64,000 nucleotides of DNA from Haloimpatiens sp. FM7315 (GTDB lineage: Bacteria > Bacillota > Clostridia > Clostridiales > Clostridiaceae). Positions within the stretch are counted from its first letter, which is position 1, and each line of letters begins with the position of its first letter. The DNA is taken from the NCBI GenBank assembly GCA_041861885.1, contig JBGVUE010000001.1, forward strand, positions 670,001 through 734,000. Reading direction: 5' to 3'. Below the pieces are notes generated by a model. That model was not told the origin of the DNA and searched no databases. It was given only the letters and a program-made list of their open reading frames with translations. The position numbers were made by a program, and so were the translations under genes. This document shows, in pieces, positions 11,055-20,070 of this stretch.

Positions 11055-11909
11055 ATGGGAAAGGTTATAAAAGGGAAACCTGTAGCTGACAGTATAACAA
11101 TGGATCTGTCAAAAGAAGTGAGTCTTATTAAGGAGAAAAATATTAAACCTAAGCTTTCTATAATAAGAGTGGGAAAAAACGAAAGTGATTTAGCTTATGA
11201 AAGAGGAATCATAAAAAGATGTGAAGGCATAGGTATAGAAGTAGAAGTAAAAGAGTATAAGGGAGATATAAATATAGAGGATTTTACAATGGAAATAAAT
11301 AAGGTAAATGAGGATGATAATACTCATGGCATACTTATATTTAGACCTCTTCCTAAGTCTTTAGATGAAAATGTAGTTAAATATGTTATTGACCCTAAAA
11401 AGGATATGGATTGTTTTAGTCCTTTAAATGTTGCAAAATTAATGGAAGGTGATGAAACAGGATTTTCTCCTTGTACACCTGAGGCTGTAATGGAAATGCT
11501 TAAGTACTACAATATAGATATTTGTGGTAAAAACTTTGTGGTAGTTGGAAGATCTATGGTTGTTGGTAAACCTGTGTCTATGCTACTATTAAAAGAAAAT
11601 GCTACAGTTACAATTTGCCATTCAAAGACAAAAGATTTAAAGGAAGTAACATCAAAAGCTGACGTTCTTGTAGTTGGAGTTGGAAGACCTAAATTTATTA
11701 ATTCTGATTATGTTAAGAAAGGCTCAGTAATCATAGATGTAGGTATAAATGTAGATAAAGAAGGAAATTTATGCGGAGATGTTGATACTGAAGATTGTCT
11801 TAAAAAAGCAGAAATCATAAGCAAAGTTCCTGGAGGAGTTGGTTCTGTTACTACTTCTGTATTAGCTAAACACATTATAAAAGCTTGTAGAAATCAAAAT
11901 AATATCTAG
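11055..11909 (+). CDS. folD: Methylenetetrahydrofolate dehydrogenase FolD with altered cyclohydrolase residues
   Basis: 284 residues with the FolD folds intact: substrate-domain Tyr in SDLAYERG, GILIFRPLP, KDMDCFSP, CTPEAVMEML, the dinucleotide loop GRSMVVGKPV, CHSKTKDL and PGGVGS near the end. Aligned by eye with E. coli FolD, the Tyr50 position is kept, but Lys54 is Ile (YERGI instead of YVASK) and Gln98 is Phe (GILIF instead of GILVQ). Both residues serve the cyclohydrolase reaction in bifunctional enzymes, so this is predicted to be mainly a dehydrogenase. The ATG at 11055 follows GGGGGAG; an upstream in-frame ATG at 11040 lies before the ribosome-binding site. Confidence 0.92.
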   Translation: MGKVIKGKPVADSITMDLSKEVSLIKEKNIKPKLSIIRVGKNESDLAYERGIIKRCEGIGIEVEVKEYKGDINIEDFTMEINKVNEDDNTHGILIFRPLPKSLDENVVKYVIDPKKDMDCFSPLNVAKLMEGDETGFSPCTPEAVMEMLKYYNIDICGKNFVVVGRSMVVGKPVSMLLLKENATVTICHSKTKDLKEVTSKADVLVVGVGRPKFINSDYVKKGSVIIDVGINVDKEGNLCGDVDTEDCLKKAEIISKVPGGVGSVTTSVLAKHIIKACRNQNNI

Positions 11910-11954
11910 ATGATATCTTAAAATTAATGCTTAAAATTCTGTTAGAAATCTTTT

Positions 11955-11992
11955 AACAAAAGGAACTGTGGTTTTCCACAGTTCCTTTTGTT
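11955..11992. terminator. Bidirectional terminator between folD and the OsmC gene
   Basis: Perfect 17-bp inverted repeat AACAAAAGGAACTGTGG with a TTTT loop and A/T-rich flanks on both sides; sits between the convergent folD and OsmC-family genes. Confidence 0.88.
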
Positions 11993-11999
11993 AATTATA

Positions 12000-12443
12000 C
12001 TATTTTTCTATTACTATTTCAGAGGATAAGTTTGCTGAATTTTTAATTGTATCCTCAACAGGACATGTATGCTCAATAAATTTAACGAATTTCTTTATTT
12101 CTTCTTCTGGTGAAGAAGATTTTATGTGTACTTTTGTTCTTATTTCTTGTAAACCTATACGAGTGTCTTTGTTTTTTCCTGTAAAACCATCTGTGTCTAA
12201 GTTACCTTCAATTTCAACCCAAAAATCTTCAAGATTAATGTTTTTTACTTTTGCAAAGCTTTTAGCCACAATACATTGACAAGCGCCTAAAGAGCAAAGT
12301 ACTGCTTCTACTGGGTTCATGCCTTCATCTGAGCCACCTAAATTTTTAGGCTCGTCCAAAACGATTTTATGGTCTCTTGAAGAACATTCAATTCTTATTC
12401 CATCTGTCAATTTAGCAGTGCTTTTAAAAACATCTATTGCCAT
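12000..12443 (-). CDS. OsmC family protein
   Basis: 147 residues. MNPVEAVLCSLGACQC carries the first conserved Cys and HTCPVEDT the second; this pair is the peroxidatic/resolving Cys arrangement of OsmC/Ohr proteins, which reduce organic hydroperoxides. Length and GSDEGMNPVE fit the general OsmC (YhfA-like) subgroup rather than Ohr, so the substrate is unclear. AAGGGGG lies about 10 nt before the ATG. Convergent with folD and divergent from the glycine cleavage operon. Confidence 0.86.
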   Translation of the reverse strand: MAIDVFKSTAKLTDGIRIECSSRDHKIVLDEPKNLGGSDEGMNPVEAVLCSLGACQCIVAKSFAKVKNINLEDFWVEIEGNLDTDGFTGKNKDTRIGLQEIRTKVHIKSSSPEEEIKKFVKFIEHTCPVEDTIKNSANLSSEIVIEK

Positions 12444-12667
12444 TACAATTACCCCCTTAAAATTTAAATATTTACTTATATTATAATGATTTGAAAAATA
12501 TAGTCAATAAAAAAACAATATATTCTTAATATTGTAAAAAAAGAATGAAAAAAATGTTAAATAAATATTTATTTAAATACTTAAGTTAACAGGTAAAATA
12601 TAAATTAAAATATAATATTTTCTATAAAAGGTTGTAAATTATAATTAATAGCAATATAATTAAGTTG

Positions 12668-12796
12668 TAGACAGGTAAAATGAATAAAAAAACTCCAAAT
12701 ATATCAATGGGTGAATTTTATTTCAAAAGTAATATTGATAAAAAAATAACAATATGAATAAAATAAGTCATAAATTTTGGAGATTTTACAAGTCTA
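12668..12796 (+). promoter_or_regulatory. Long imperfect hairpin in the gcvT leader
   Basis: The ~380 bp between the OsmC gene and gcvT holds one clear structure. Nested arms pair TAGAC..GTAAAAT (12668-12681) with ATTTTAC..GTCTA (12783-12796), CTCCAAA (12693-12699) with TTTGGAG (12776-12782), a weaker TGAATTTTATT arm near 12712, and a tip ATATTG (12732-12737) with CAATAT (12750-12755). It ends about 15 nt before the AGGAGGGGG of gcvT. The conserved glycine-riboswitch cores are absent. It has no terminal T-run, so it is not a plain terminator. Function unknown. Nothing else is evident in 12444-12667. Confidence 0.55.
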
Positions 12797-12823
12797 TTGT
12801 TATAAATTAAGGAGGGGGTTAAT

Positions 12824-13939
12824 ATGTGTACAAATTTAAAAAACACTCCATTGAGAAGTGTTTATGAAAAATACGGTGGGAAAATAATTGACTTTACAGG
12901 ATGGGCACTTCCAGTTCAATTTGAAGGTATAATTCAGGAACACGAAAGAGTTAGAAATAAAGCTGGACTTTTCGATGTATCTCATATGGGGGAAGTTACA
13001 GTAGAAGGAAAAGATGCTCTAAAATATTTAGATCATATGATGACAAACAATATAAAAGCTCTTGTAGACAATGAAGTAGTATACACTCTTATGTGCTATA
13101 AGGACGGTGGAGTAGTTGATGATTTAATATTGTATAGGTATTCTGATGATCGCTTCTTTTTAGTGGTAAATGCAAGTAATGTGGACAAGGATTATAAATG
13201 GTTAGTAGACAATATAGGAAATTTTGATGTAAAACTTGAAAACGTTTCATCTAAATATGCTCAATTAGCAATTCAAGGACCTAATGCTGAAAAAATTCTT
13301 CAAAAAATCGCAGACACAAATCTAAGTGAAATCGAATTTTTCCATTTTAAAGACCCAGTAAAAGTTGATGAAGTTAAATGCATTGTATCAAGAACAGGCT
13401 ACACTGGAGAAGATGGGTTTGAAATATATTTAAATCCAGAAAATGCAGTGAAGGTATGGGAAAAACTTATGGAAGTGGGAAAAGAAGAAGGACTTGCCCC
13501 TATTGGATTAGGAGCTAGAGATACTCTTAGATTTGAAGCTACACTTCCCCTATATGGAAATGAAATTTCTAAAGACATAACACCTATAGAAGCAGGACTA
13601 GGTTATTTTGTTAAATTAGATAAAGAAGAATTTAATGGTAAAGAAGTTCTAAAAAAACAAAAAACAGAAGGCCTAACAAGAAAAGAAGTAGGATTTGAAA
13701 TGAAAGACAGAGGTGTTGCAAGACACGGATACAACGTATTTGATGATAATAGTAATAAAATTGGTGTTGTTACTACAGGATATTATTCACCTACATTGAA
13801 GAAAAACATTGGTATAGCTTTAGTAGATATCAATAATTCTAAAATGGGTTCAGATTTATATATAGAGGTAAGAAATAGAAAATTAAAGGCTGAAATTGTA
13901 AGCAAGAGATTTTATGTTAAAAAAACCAAGAATAAATAA
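12824..13939 (+). CDS. gcvT: Aminomethyltransferase, glycine cleavage T protein
   Basis: 371 residues, normal for GcvT. It transfers the methylene group from the lipoyl-bound aminomethyl intermediate of GcvH to THF, giving methylene-THF and ammonia. Motifs: DFTGWALPVQF at the N terminus, FDVSHMGE, GGVVDDLI with the Asp that positions THF, SRTGYTGEDGFEIY, GLGARDTLR and a C-terminal beta-barrel domain. A very strong AGGAGGGGG precedes the ATG. First gene of gcvT-H-PA-PB-lpdA, and its product feeds the fhs-fchA-folD enzymes encoded just upstream. Confidence 0.96.
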   Translation: MCTNLKNTPLRSVYEKYGGKIIDFTGWALPVQFEGIIQEHERVRNKAGLFDVSHMGEVTVEGKDALKYLDHMMTNNIKALVDNEVVYTLMCYKDGGVVDDLILYRYSDDRFFLVVNASNVDKDYKWLVDNIGNFDVKLENVSSKYAQLAIQGPNAEKILQKIADTNLSEIEFFHFKDPVKVDEVKCIVSRTGYTGEDGFEIYLNPENAVKVWEKLMEVGKEEGLAPIGLGARDTLRFEATLPLYGNEISKDITPIEAGLGYFVKLDKEEFNGKEVLKKQKTEGLTRKEVGFEMKDRGVARHGYNVFDDNSNKIGVVTTGYYSPTLKKNIGIALVDINNSKMGSDLYIEVRNRKLKAEIVSKRFYVKKTKNK

Positions 13940-13986
13940 TAGTTTAAAGTAACATTAAATTTAATTATTATGGGAGGTAATTTGTA

Positions 13987-14370
13987 ATGAATATATTAAA
14001 TAATTTATTATATACAAATGATCATGATTGGGTAAAGGTTGAAGGAAATAAAGCTTATGTAGGTCTTACTGACTATGCTCAACATGCATTAGGTTCTATA
14101 GTCTTTGTAGAACTTCCAGAAATAGATGATGAATTAGCAAAAGGAGATACCTTCGGTGTTGTAGAGTCTGTAAAAGCAGCTTCAGATTCTTATATGCCAA
14201 TAGGTGGAAAAGTATTAGAAATTAATGATGAAGTGGTTGATAATCCTGAAGTATTAAACGAAGATCCTTATAAAAATTGGTTAATATGTGTGGAAATTAG
14301 TGATGAGAAAGAGTTAAAAGATTTACTTGATTCAGATGCGTATAGAGAATTATGTAGCAAGGAGGAATAG
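13987..14370 (+). CDS. gcvH: Glycine cleavage H protein (lipoyl carrier)
   Basis: 127 residues. The lipoylation site is the Lys in [11 protein letters not shown] (~residue 63), within the beta-hairpin turn typical of Gcv[13 protein letters not shown] at the N terminus and [10 protein letters not shown] further on are also family signatures. It shuttles the aminomethyl group and reducing equivalents between P, T and L proteins. GGGAGG lies about 9 nt before the ATG, and the stop is 2 bp before gcvPA. No lipoate ligase or synthase lies in the window, so lipoylation must be encoded elsewhere. Confidence 0.96.
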   Translation: MNILNNLLYTNDHDWVKVEGNKAYVGLTDYAQHALGSIVFVELPEIDDELAKGDTFGVVESVKAASDSYMPIGGKVLEINDEVVDNPEVLNEDPYKNWLICVEISDEKELKDLLDSDAYRELCSKEE

Positions 14371-14372
14371 AA

Positions 14373-15714
14373 ATGTATCCTTATATTGCTAGTGGTGATG
14401 AAGATAAAAAGGAAATGCTAAAGGTAATAGGATTAAATGCTGTTGAGGACCTTTTTAATGATGTGCCAGATGAAATTAAACTTAATAGGGAGCTTAATAT
14501 AGAAAAATCTAAATCTGAAATTGAAGTAACAAAGTGTATTAAAAATCTAGCTTGTAAAAATAAAAGTGTAGATGATTATGTTTGCTTTTTAGGAGCAGGA
14601 TCATATGATCATTATATTCCATCTGTTATTAAACATTTAACCTCAAGAGCAGAATTTTATACAGCATATACTCCTTATCAGGCTGAAATAAGTCAGGGAA
14701 CATTACAAGGTGCTTTTGAATATCAAAGTATGATGTGTGAGCTTACAGGTATGGATGTATCAAATATATCTATGTATGATGGTACAACAGCAGCCTCAGA
14801 AGCACTAATGCTTGCAACAAATGCAACTAGAAGAAAAAAGTACTTGTATCAAAAACAGTAAATAGTGAAACTAGAAGAGTTATAAAGACTTATTTACAGT
14901 TTAGAAACGTTGAATATGTTGAAATTGATTCCAAAGATGGAGTTACAGACATAGACAAATTAGAGTCTCTTGTTGATAAAAATACAGCAGGAGTTATGAT
15001 ACAAAACCCAAACTTTTTGGAATTATAGAAGATGTTACAAAGGTAGAAGAAGTAGTTCATAAAAATAAGGCACTTTTAATAATGAGTGTAGATCCTATAT
15101 CTTTAGGAATATTAAAAAGTCCAGGAGAACTTGGAGCTGATATTGCAGTAGGAGAAGGTCAAGCACTTGGCCAAAACATGAATTTTGGTGGACCTTGTCT
15201 TGGGTTTATGACTGCAAAATCAAAATTAATGAGAAAAATGCCAGGTAGAATAGTAGGAGAAACTACTGATGTTGATGGAAATAGGGGTTATGTTCTAACC
15301 CTTCAAGCAAGAGAACAGCATATAAGAAGGGAAAAAGCTACTTCTAATATTTGTTCAGACCAAGCTTTAAATTCAATAGCTACTGCTATTTATCTTTCAA
15401 CCTTAGGTAAAAAAGGTATAAAAGAAGTTGCTATGCAGTGTATACAAAAAGCACATTATACTTATGAATCTATTATAAAATCAGGGAAATACACCCCTGC
15501 ATTTCCTGATAAACCTTTCTTCAAGGAATTTGCAATTAAATGTAATAAGGATGTTGAAGTTGTAAATAGTAAATTAAGAAATTTCAATATACTTGGAGGA
15601 TATAATTTGGAAAAGGAATGCATGGATTATAAAAATTCAATGCTACTTTGTGTAACTGAAAAAAGAACTAAAGAAGAAATAGATTCTTTAGTTAAGGCTA
15701 TGGAGGTGATATAA
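14373..15714 (+). CDS. gcvPA: Glycine dehydrogenase (decarboxylating) subunit 1, two frameshifts
   Basis: Joined, 447 residues, the usual GcvPA length. Signatures: [50 protein letters not shown] and GRIVGETTD. It is the non-PLP-anchoring half of the heterotetrameric P protein, which decarboxylates glycine. Two breaks: the A6 run 14834-14839 needs one A ([15 protein letters not shown]), and the T5 run 15014-15018 needs one T (NPNFFGIIEDV). After both corrections the frame runs to the stop at 15712-15714. AAGGAGG precedes the ATG. Intact flanking domains suggest sequencing deletions rather than decay. Confidence 0.92.
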
Positions 15715-17169
15715 GTGAAGGTCTATAATAAGCTAATATTTGAGCTTTCAAAAGAGGGAAGAAAAGCCTATTCACTTCCAAAGTTAGATGTTCCTGATTA
15801 TTGCATTGAAGATATGATTCCAAAAGAGTCAATAAGGAATAAAGAACCAGAGCTTCCAGAAGTGAGTGAGGTTGATGTTGTAAGGCATTACACTTTATTG
15901 TCAAATAAAAACTATTATGTAGATAAAGGATTTTACCCATTAGGCTCTTGCACAATGAAATACAATCCTAAAATTAACGAAGATATGGCACAGTTAAATG
16001 AGTTTACAAGAGTACATCCTTATCAGGAGGAAAAAGAAATTCAAGGTTCTTTAGAACTTATGTATGATCTTGAAGAAAAGTTATGTGAAATAACAGGAAT
16101 GAATGGCTTTACTTTGCAACCAGCTGCAGGTGCACATGGTGAACTAACAGGATTAATGATAATTAAAGCATATCACAGAAAAAGAGGAGACTTAAAAAGA
16201 AATAAAATTATAGTTCCAGATTCAGCACATGGAACAAATCCAGCTAGTGCCAATGTTGCAGGTTTTGATATTGTAGAGGTTAAGTCAAATAAAGATGGAA
16301 ATGTAGACTTAGAGGCTTTAAAAGAAGTATTAAATGATGAAATTGCAGGTTTAATGCTTACAAATCCAAATACAGTAGGTTTATTTGAAAAAGATATAAA
16401 AACTATAGCAAATATGGTTCATGAAGCTGGAGGATTAGTATACTATGACGGAGCTAATTTAAATGCCATTATGGGAATTACAAGGCCAGGAGACATGGGC
16501 TTTGATGTATGTCATTTAAATCTTCATAAAACTTTTGCAGCACCTCATGGTGGTGGAGGACCAGGATCAGGTCCTGTAGGGGTTAAAAAGCAGTTATTGG
16601 GCTTGCTTCCATCTCCTGTAGTTAAAAAAGAAAATGATATCTATAAATTAGACTATGATAGACCTGATTCTATAGGTAAAGTTAAGAATTTCTATGGAAA
16701 TTTTGGAGTAATGGTTAAAGCCTATTCCTATATATTAACTATGGGTAGTGATGGTTTAAAAGAAGCCTCAGAGATGGCAGTTTTAAATGCTAATTATATT
16801 AAAGAAAAATTAAAAGACTATTATAAAGTAGGCATTAATCGTGTTTGCAAACACGAGATAGTTTTTGCCGGACTAAAAAATAGGGAAAACAATATATCTA
16901 CTTTAGATGTTGCAAAGAGAATTATAGATAATGGATATCATCCACCTACAATCTATTTTCCATTGATAGTTGATAGTGCTCTTATGATTGAGCCTACAGA
17001 GACAGAAAGTAAGGAAACTATTGATGGGTTTATTGAGGCTATGATTAAAATAGCAAAAGAAGCAGAAAATAACCCAGAGATTTTTAAAGGTGCACCATAT
17101 GATGCTCCAATAAGAAGACTTGATGAAGTTAAAGCTGCTAGGGAAGCTGTTGTAAAGTGGTCAAAATAA
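15715..17169 (+). CDS. gcvPB: Glycine dehydrogenase (decarboxylating) subunit 2, PLP-binding
   Basis: 484 residues. The PLP Schiff-base Lys is in [19 protein letters not shown] (~residue 273); [27 protein letters not shown] and [10 protein letters not shown] are further P-protein signatures. It is the catalytic PLP half of the P protein and pairs with GcvPA. The start is GTG at 15715, directly abutting the gcvPA stop, with GGAGGTGAT just upstream inside gcvPA; this arrangement suggests translational coupling. Confidence 0.95.
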   Translation: MKVYNKLIFELSKEGRKAYSLPKLDVPDYCIEDMIPKESIRNKEPELPEVSEVDVVRHYTLLSNKNYYVDKGFYPLGSCTMKYNPKINEDMAQLNEFTRVHPYQEEKEIQGSLELMYDLEEKLCEITGMNGFTLQPAAGAHGELTGLMIIKAYHRKRGDLKRNKIIVPDSAHGTNPASANVAGFDIVEVKSNKDGNVDLEALKEVLNDEIAGLMLTNPNTVGLFEKDIKTIANMVHEAGGLVYYDGANLNAIMGITRPGDMGFDVCHLNLHKTFAAPHGGGGPGSGPVGVKKQLLGLLPSPVVKKENDIYKLDYDRPDSIGKVKNFYGNFGVMVKAYSYILTMGSDGLKEASEMAVLNANYIKEKLKDYYKVGINRVCKHEIVFAGLKNRENNISTLDVAKRIIDNGYHPPTIYFPLIVDSALMIEPTETESKETIDGFIEAMIKIAKEAENNPEIFKGAPYDAPIRRLDEVKAAREAVVKWSK

Positions 17170-17185
17170 GACTAGGAGGAAAAGC

Positions 17186-18595
17186 ATGGACAAGGACGTA
17201 ATAGTAATAGGGGGAGGTCCGGGAGGTTATGTTGCGGCTATAAGAGCTGCTCAGCTTGGATTAAAGGTAGTTGTTATAGAGAAAGATAAGTTTGGAGGTA
17301 CCTGCTTAAATAGAGGATGTATTCCAACTAAAGCTCTATATAGAGAAGCTGAAATTTTAAATATCCTTAAAAATATTGAGGATTATGGTATAAGTGTTGA
17401 TAGTTATAAAATTAATGTAAAAAAAATACAAGATAGAAAAAATTCAATTGTAAGTCAGCTTGTTTCAGGAATAGAACAATTGATGAAGGCAAATGCTGTG
17501 GAAGTTGTATATGGCAGGGCAGAATTAATTGATAAAAATACAGTTAATGTAGCTATAGATAATGAAGAAGATAGAAGTTTTCATGGAAAAAACATTATAA
17601 TAGCTACAGGTTCATGTCCATATATTCCTGATATGCCAGGGAAAAATCTAGAGGGCGTTATAACAAGTGATGAGCTTTTAGAATTTGAGGAAGTACCAGA
17701 GGAGCTAGTTGTACTAGGTGGCGGAGTTATAGGTATGGAATTTGCTGGAATATTTAGCGCTATGGGAAGTAAAGTTACGGTAATAAAGGCTTCAGCTAAT
17801 ATGTTTCCAGAAGAAGATAGTGATATAGTAAAGAGATTTACAGCTTCTGTTAAAAGAAAGGGTATTAAATTATTTGCTTCAACTAAGATTAAAGATATAT
17901 ATAGGAAAGAAAATAAGATAATTATTGAAATTGAAAACAGTAAAGGCACAAGTACTGTATTAGCAGATAAAATTTTGGTCTCTAAGGGAAGAAGACCTGT
18001 ATTTTCAGGGTTAAATCTTGATAGACTTGGTATAAAATATAATAAAAAGGGTATAGAAGTAAATGAAAACTATGAGACTAATATTGAGGGGATTTATGCT
18101 ATAGGAGATGTTAATGGTATAACACTTTTGGCTCATGCAGCCTCTTACCAAGGTGTATGGGTAGCGGAAAAAATAGCTGGTTTAGAGACACCTAAAAAGG
18201 CAAGTCCAGTTCCAAATTGTATATTCGTTTTTCCTGAAATTGCAAGTATAGGCTTAAGTGAAGATAAGGCTAAGGAAAAGGGTATAGATTATAATGTAAG
18301 TAAGTTTATGTTTGGAGCTAATGGAAAGGCTTTAACTTTAGGTGAAACAGAAGGTTTTGTAAAGATAGTTTCAAAAGCATCTGATAATACAATATTAGGT
18401 GTGCACATAATGGGTCCTCACGCATCGGATTTAATACATGAGGGAGCATTAGCAGTTAGCAACAAGTTAAATTTGAATCATATAAAAAACACCATACATG
18501 CTCATCCAACATTAGCAGAGGCTTTTAGTGAAGCTGTGCTTGGTTTAAACTGTGAGGCAATTCACATTGCAAATAAAAAAGAAATAAATAATTAA
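17186..18595 (+). CDS. lpdA: Dihydrolipoamide dehydrogenase (glycine cleavage L protein)
   Basis: 469 residues. FAD-binding GGGPGGYVAAIRAAQLG at the N terminus, redox-active disulfide in GGTCLNRGCIPTK, NAD-binding GGGVIGMEFA, IYAIGDVNG, and the catalytic HAHPTLAEAF near the C terminus. It reoxidises the dihydrolipoyl arm of GcvH and reduces NAD. There is no N-terminal lipoyl domain, unlike some Lpd proteins. CTAGGAGG precedes the ATG. Last gene of the gcv operon, 16 bp after gcvPB, and followed by a composite terminator. Confidence 0.95.
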   Translation: MDKDVIVIGGGPGGYVAAIRAAQLGLKVVVIEKDKFGGTCLNRGCIPTKALYREAEILNILKNIEDYGISVDSYKINVKKIQDRKNSIVSQLVSGIEQLMKANAVEVVYGRAELIDKNTVNVAIDNEEDRSFHGKNIIIATGSCPYIPDMPGKNLEGVITSDELLEFEEVPEELVVLGGGVIGMEFAGIFSAMGSKVTVIKASANMFPEEDSDIVKRFTASVKRKGIKLFASTKIKDIYRKENKIIIEIENSKGTSTVLADKILVSKGRRPVFSGLNLDRLGIKYNKKGIEVNENYETNIEGIYAIGDVNGITLLAHAASYQGVWVAEKIAGLETPKKASPVPNCIFVFPEIASIGLSEDKAKEKGIDYNVSKFMFGANGKALTLGETEGFVKIVSKASDNTILGVHIMGPHASDLIHEGALAVSNKLNLNHIKNTIHAHPTLAEAFSEAVLGLNCEAIHIANKKEINN

Positions 18596-18598
18596 TTT

Positions 18599-18696
18599 AA
18601 GGACTGCGGCATTTTGAATAAATACTACAATATATTATGTTGATTTTAAATTTACATAATATATTGTAGTATATTTTTAATGAGACAGTCCTTTTT
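18599..18696 (+). terminator. Composite nested terminator after lpdA
   Basis: The outer arms AAGGACTG (18599-18606) and CAGTCCTT (18686-18693) end in a T7 run. They enclose a perfect 19-bp AT-rich inverted repeat (18622-18640 with 18654-18672), itself followed by a short T-run. Either hairpin could end transcription of the gcv operon. Confidence 0.75.
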
Positions 18697-18774
18697 TTAT
18701 CTAAACTTTTTAATATGAAGTATTATTTAGAGTAATTATATATTTATAATAGGCTTTTAGTATAAATATTATTT

Positions 18775-19910
18775 TTATATAAAGAAAAGGTCTGAAGGTT
18801 CATTTTTAAATGCATTTCTTTCTTTAGTGGCATTTTCATAGGATAAAAACTTGTCTAGAACTTTTGCATAAACTTCATCTAGTTTTTTAAAATCCATTGC
18901 AGGAATATAATAGGTTTCCAATTCATCATGAAGCTTTTTAGCAGTAGAGATTATTTCTAAACCTTTGTTTAGAATCATATGAAAATACTCTTTTTCTTCC
19001 ATAATTTTTTTGAATTATTACATAGAATAGTTTCTTTTTGAAATTCATTCATGTTAATTTGTTTACCTTTAAATTGTTTTTGATTTATTTCATTAGAGGT
19101 TATAATTGCAGTACTTAAATCTGGAATTATTATATGCTCAATTTCCTTTGGAATAAGTGGTTTATGAAGAATTTCTACTAGGTGACCTCTTTTAATTGCT
19201 TCATTTTTAAGGTATTCTAATATATCTGATTTTAAAGTTCCGGGTTCTCCATTTAACACATAAACCTTTTGGCAGTTTTCACATAAGTTATTGATGTAAG
19301 TTACAATCCCCTTAGGTGTAAAAGCAGTAGCGAATAGATGTCTTTCTTTACCTATAGTACCTATATTGTTTTTTAAAATTTCGTTTTTTAGATTTTCTTT
19401 TAATAAGTTTATTTTTGATATATCGAGAGCTTCTAAGTTTAATTTATACCAGCTGTCTTCGATAAGTTTTGCAGCATTTATATATTTGTAGGCTCTTTTA
19501 AAGGTATTTGATATATTTTTGTTTACGTTAATTATACTATCTTTGTTACGTTCTAAGCTTTTAGTATCCCAATATTCGCAAAGATTTAAAACTTCATCTA
19601 CGGCACCAGGATTTTTAGGATCTACTACATGAGGAGAAGTTCCATCTAGCATGGCTGTTTTTAAATATGGTATTACTACAGCATCTAAAGAATTATTATC
19701 TGAAGAACAGTGATGAAATTCTACATTGTAACCTTTTGAATTAAAATAATCACCTATTTTCATCATCATAGAAGATTTACCTGTTCCTGGACCACCTTTT
19801 ATTGTAATTATTCTATTGGCCTCATTTTGAGGTAAGATATAGTCATAATAAGAAAAAAATCCTTCAGATGTGTTTCCGCCTGGAAAGAAATGTCTTACTC
19901 CATCATTCAT
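18775..19910 (-). CDS. Conserved clostridial ATPase with two P-loop regions (PRK06851-like), one frameshift
   Basis: About 378 residues after joining. N-terminal HFFPGGNTSEGFFSYYDYIL, Walker A GGPGTGKSS (~residue 40), then a second, degenerate P-loop VLNGEPGTLKSD (~residue 220), where the Gly before Lys is Leu. This two-domain layout fits a conserved Firmicutes NTPase family I recall as PRK06851; its function is not established to my knowledge. The main frame ends at SKKLWKKK; one extra base in the T7 run 19005-19011 (A7 in the coding sense) gives SKKIMEEKEYFHMIL and continues to 18775. The gene stands alone. Confidence 0.72.
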
Positions 19911-20018
19911 ATTATAATCACGCTCCGTTAATTACTAAAATTTCACTCAATATTATAATACGCTAGAGCAGTGGTTTTAATACAATTTTCTTATTTAATT
20001 TAAAAATTTTTAATATAA

Positions 20019-20059
20019 AACTAAGGCACAAAACTAATGATTAATTTTGTGCCTTAGTT
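20019..20059 (-). terminator. Terminator of the CDF transporter gene
   Basis: Perfect 15-bp inverted repeat AACTAAGGCACAAAA / TTTTGTGCCTTAGTT with an 11-nt loop, followed on the minus strand by a T-rich stretch; 12 bp after the CDF stop. Confidence 0.8.
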
Positions 20060-20070
20060 AATTATTATTA

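Noticed and set aside
12444..12823. Glycine riboswitch before gcvT
   Set aside because: The conserved aptamer cores expected there are not present; only the long hairpin is seen.
14834..15020. Pseudogenisation of gcvPA
   Set aside because: Both breaks are single-base homopolymer losses, and all conserved blocks are intact with no other damage.
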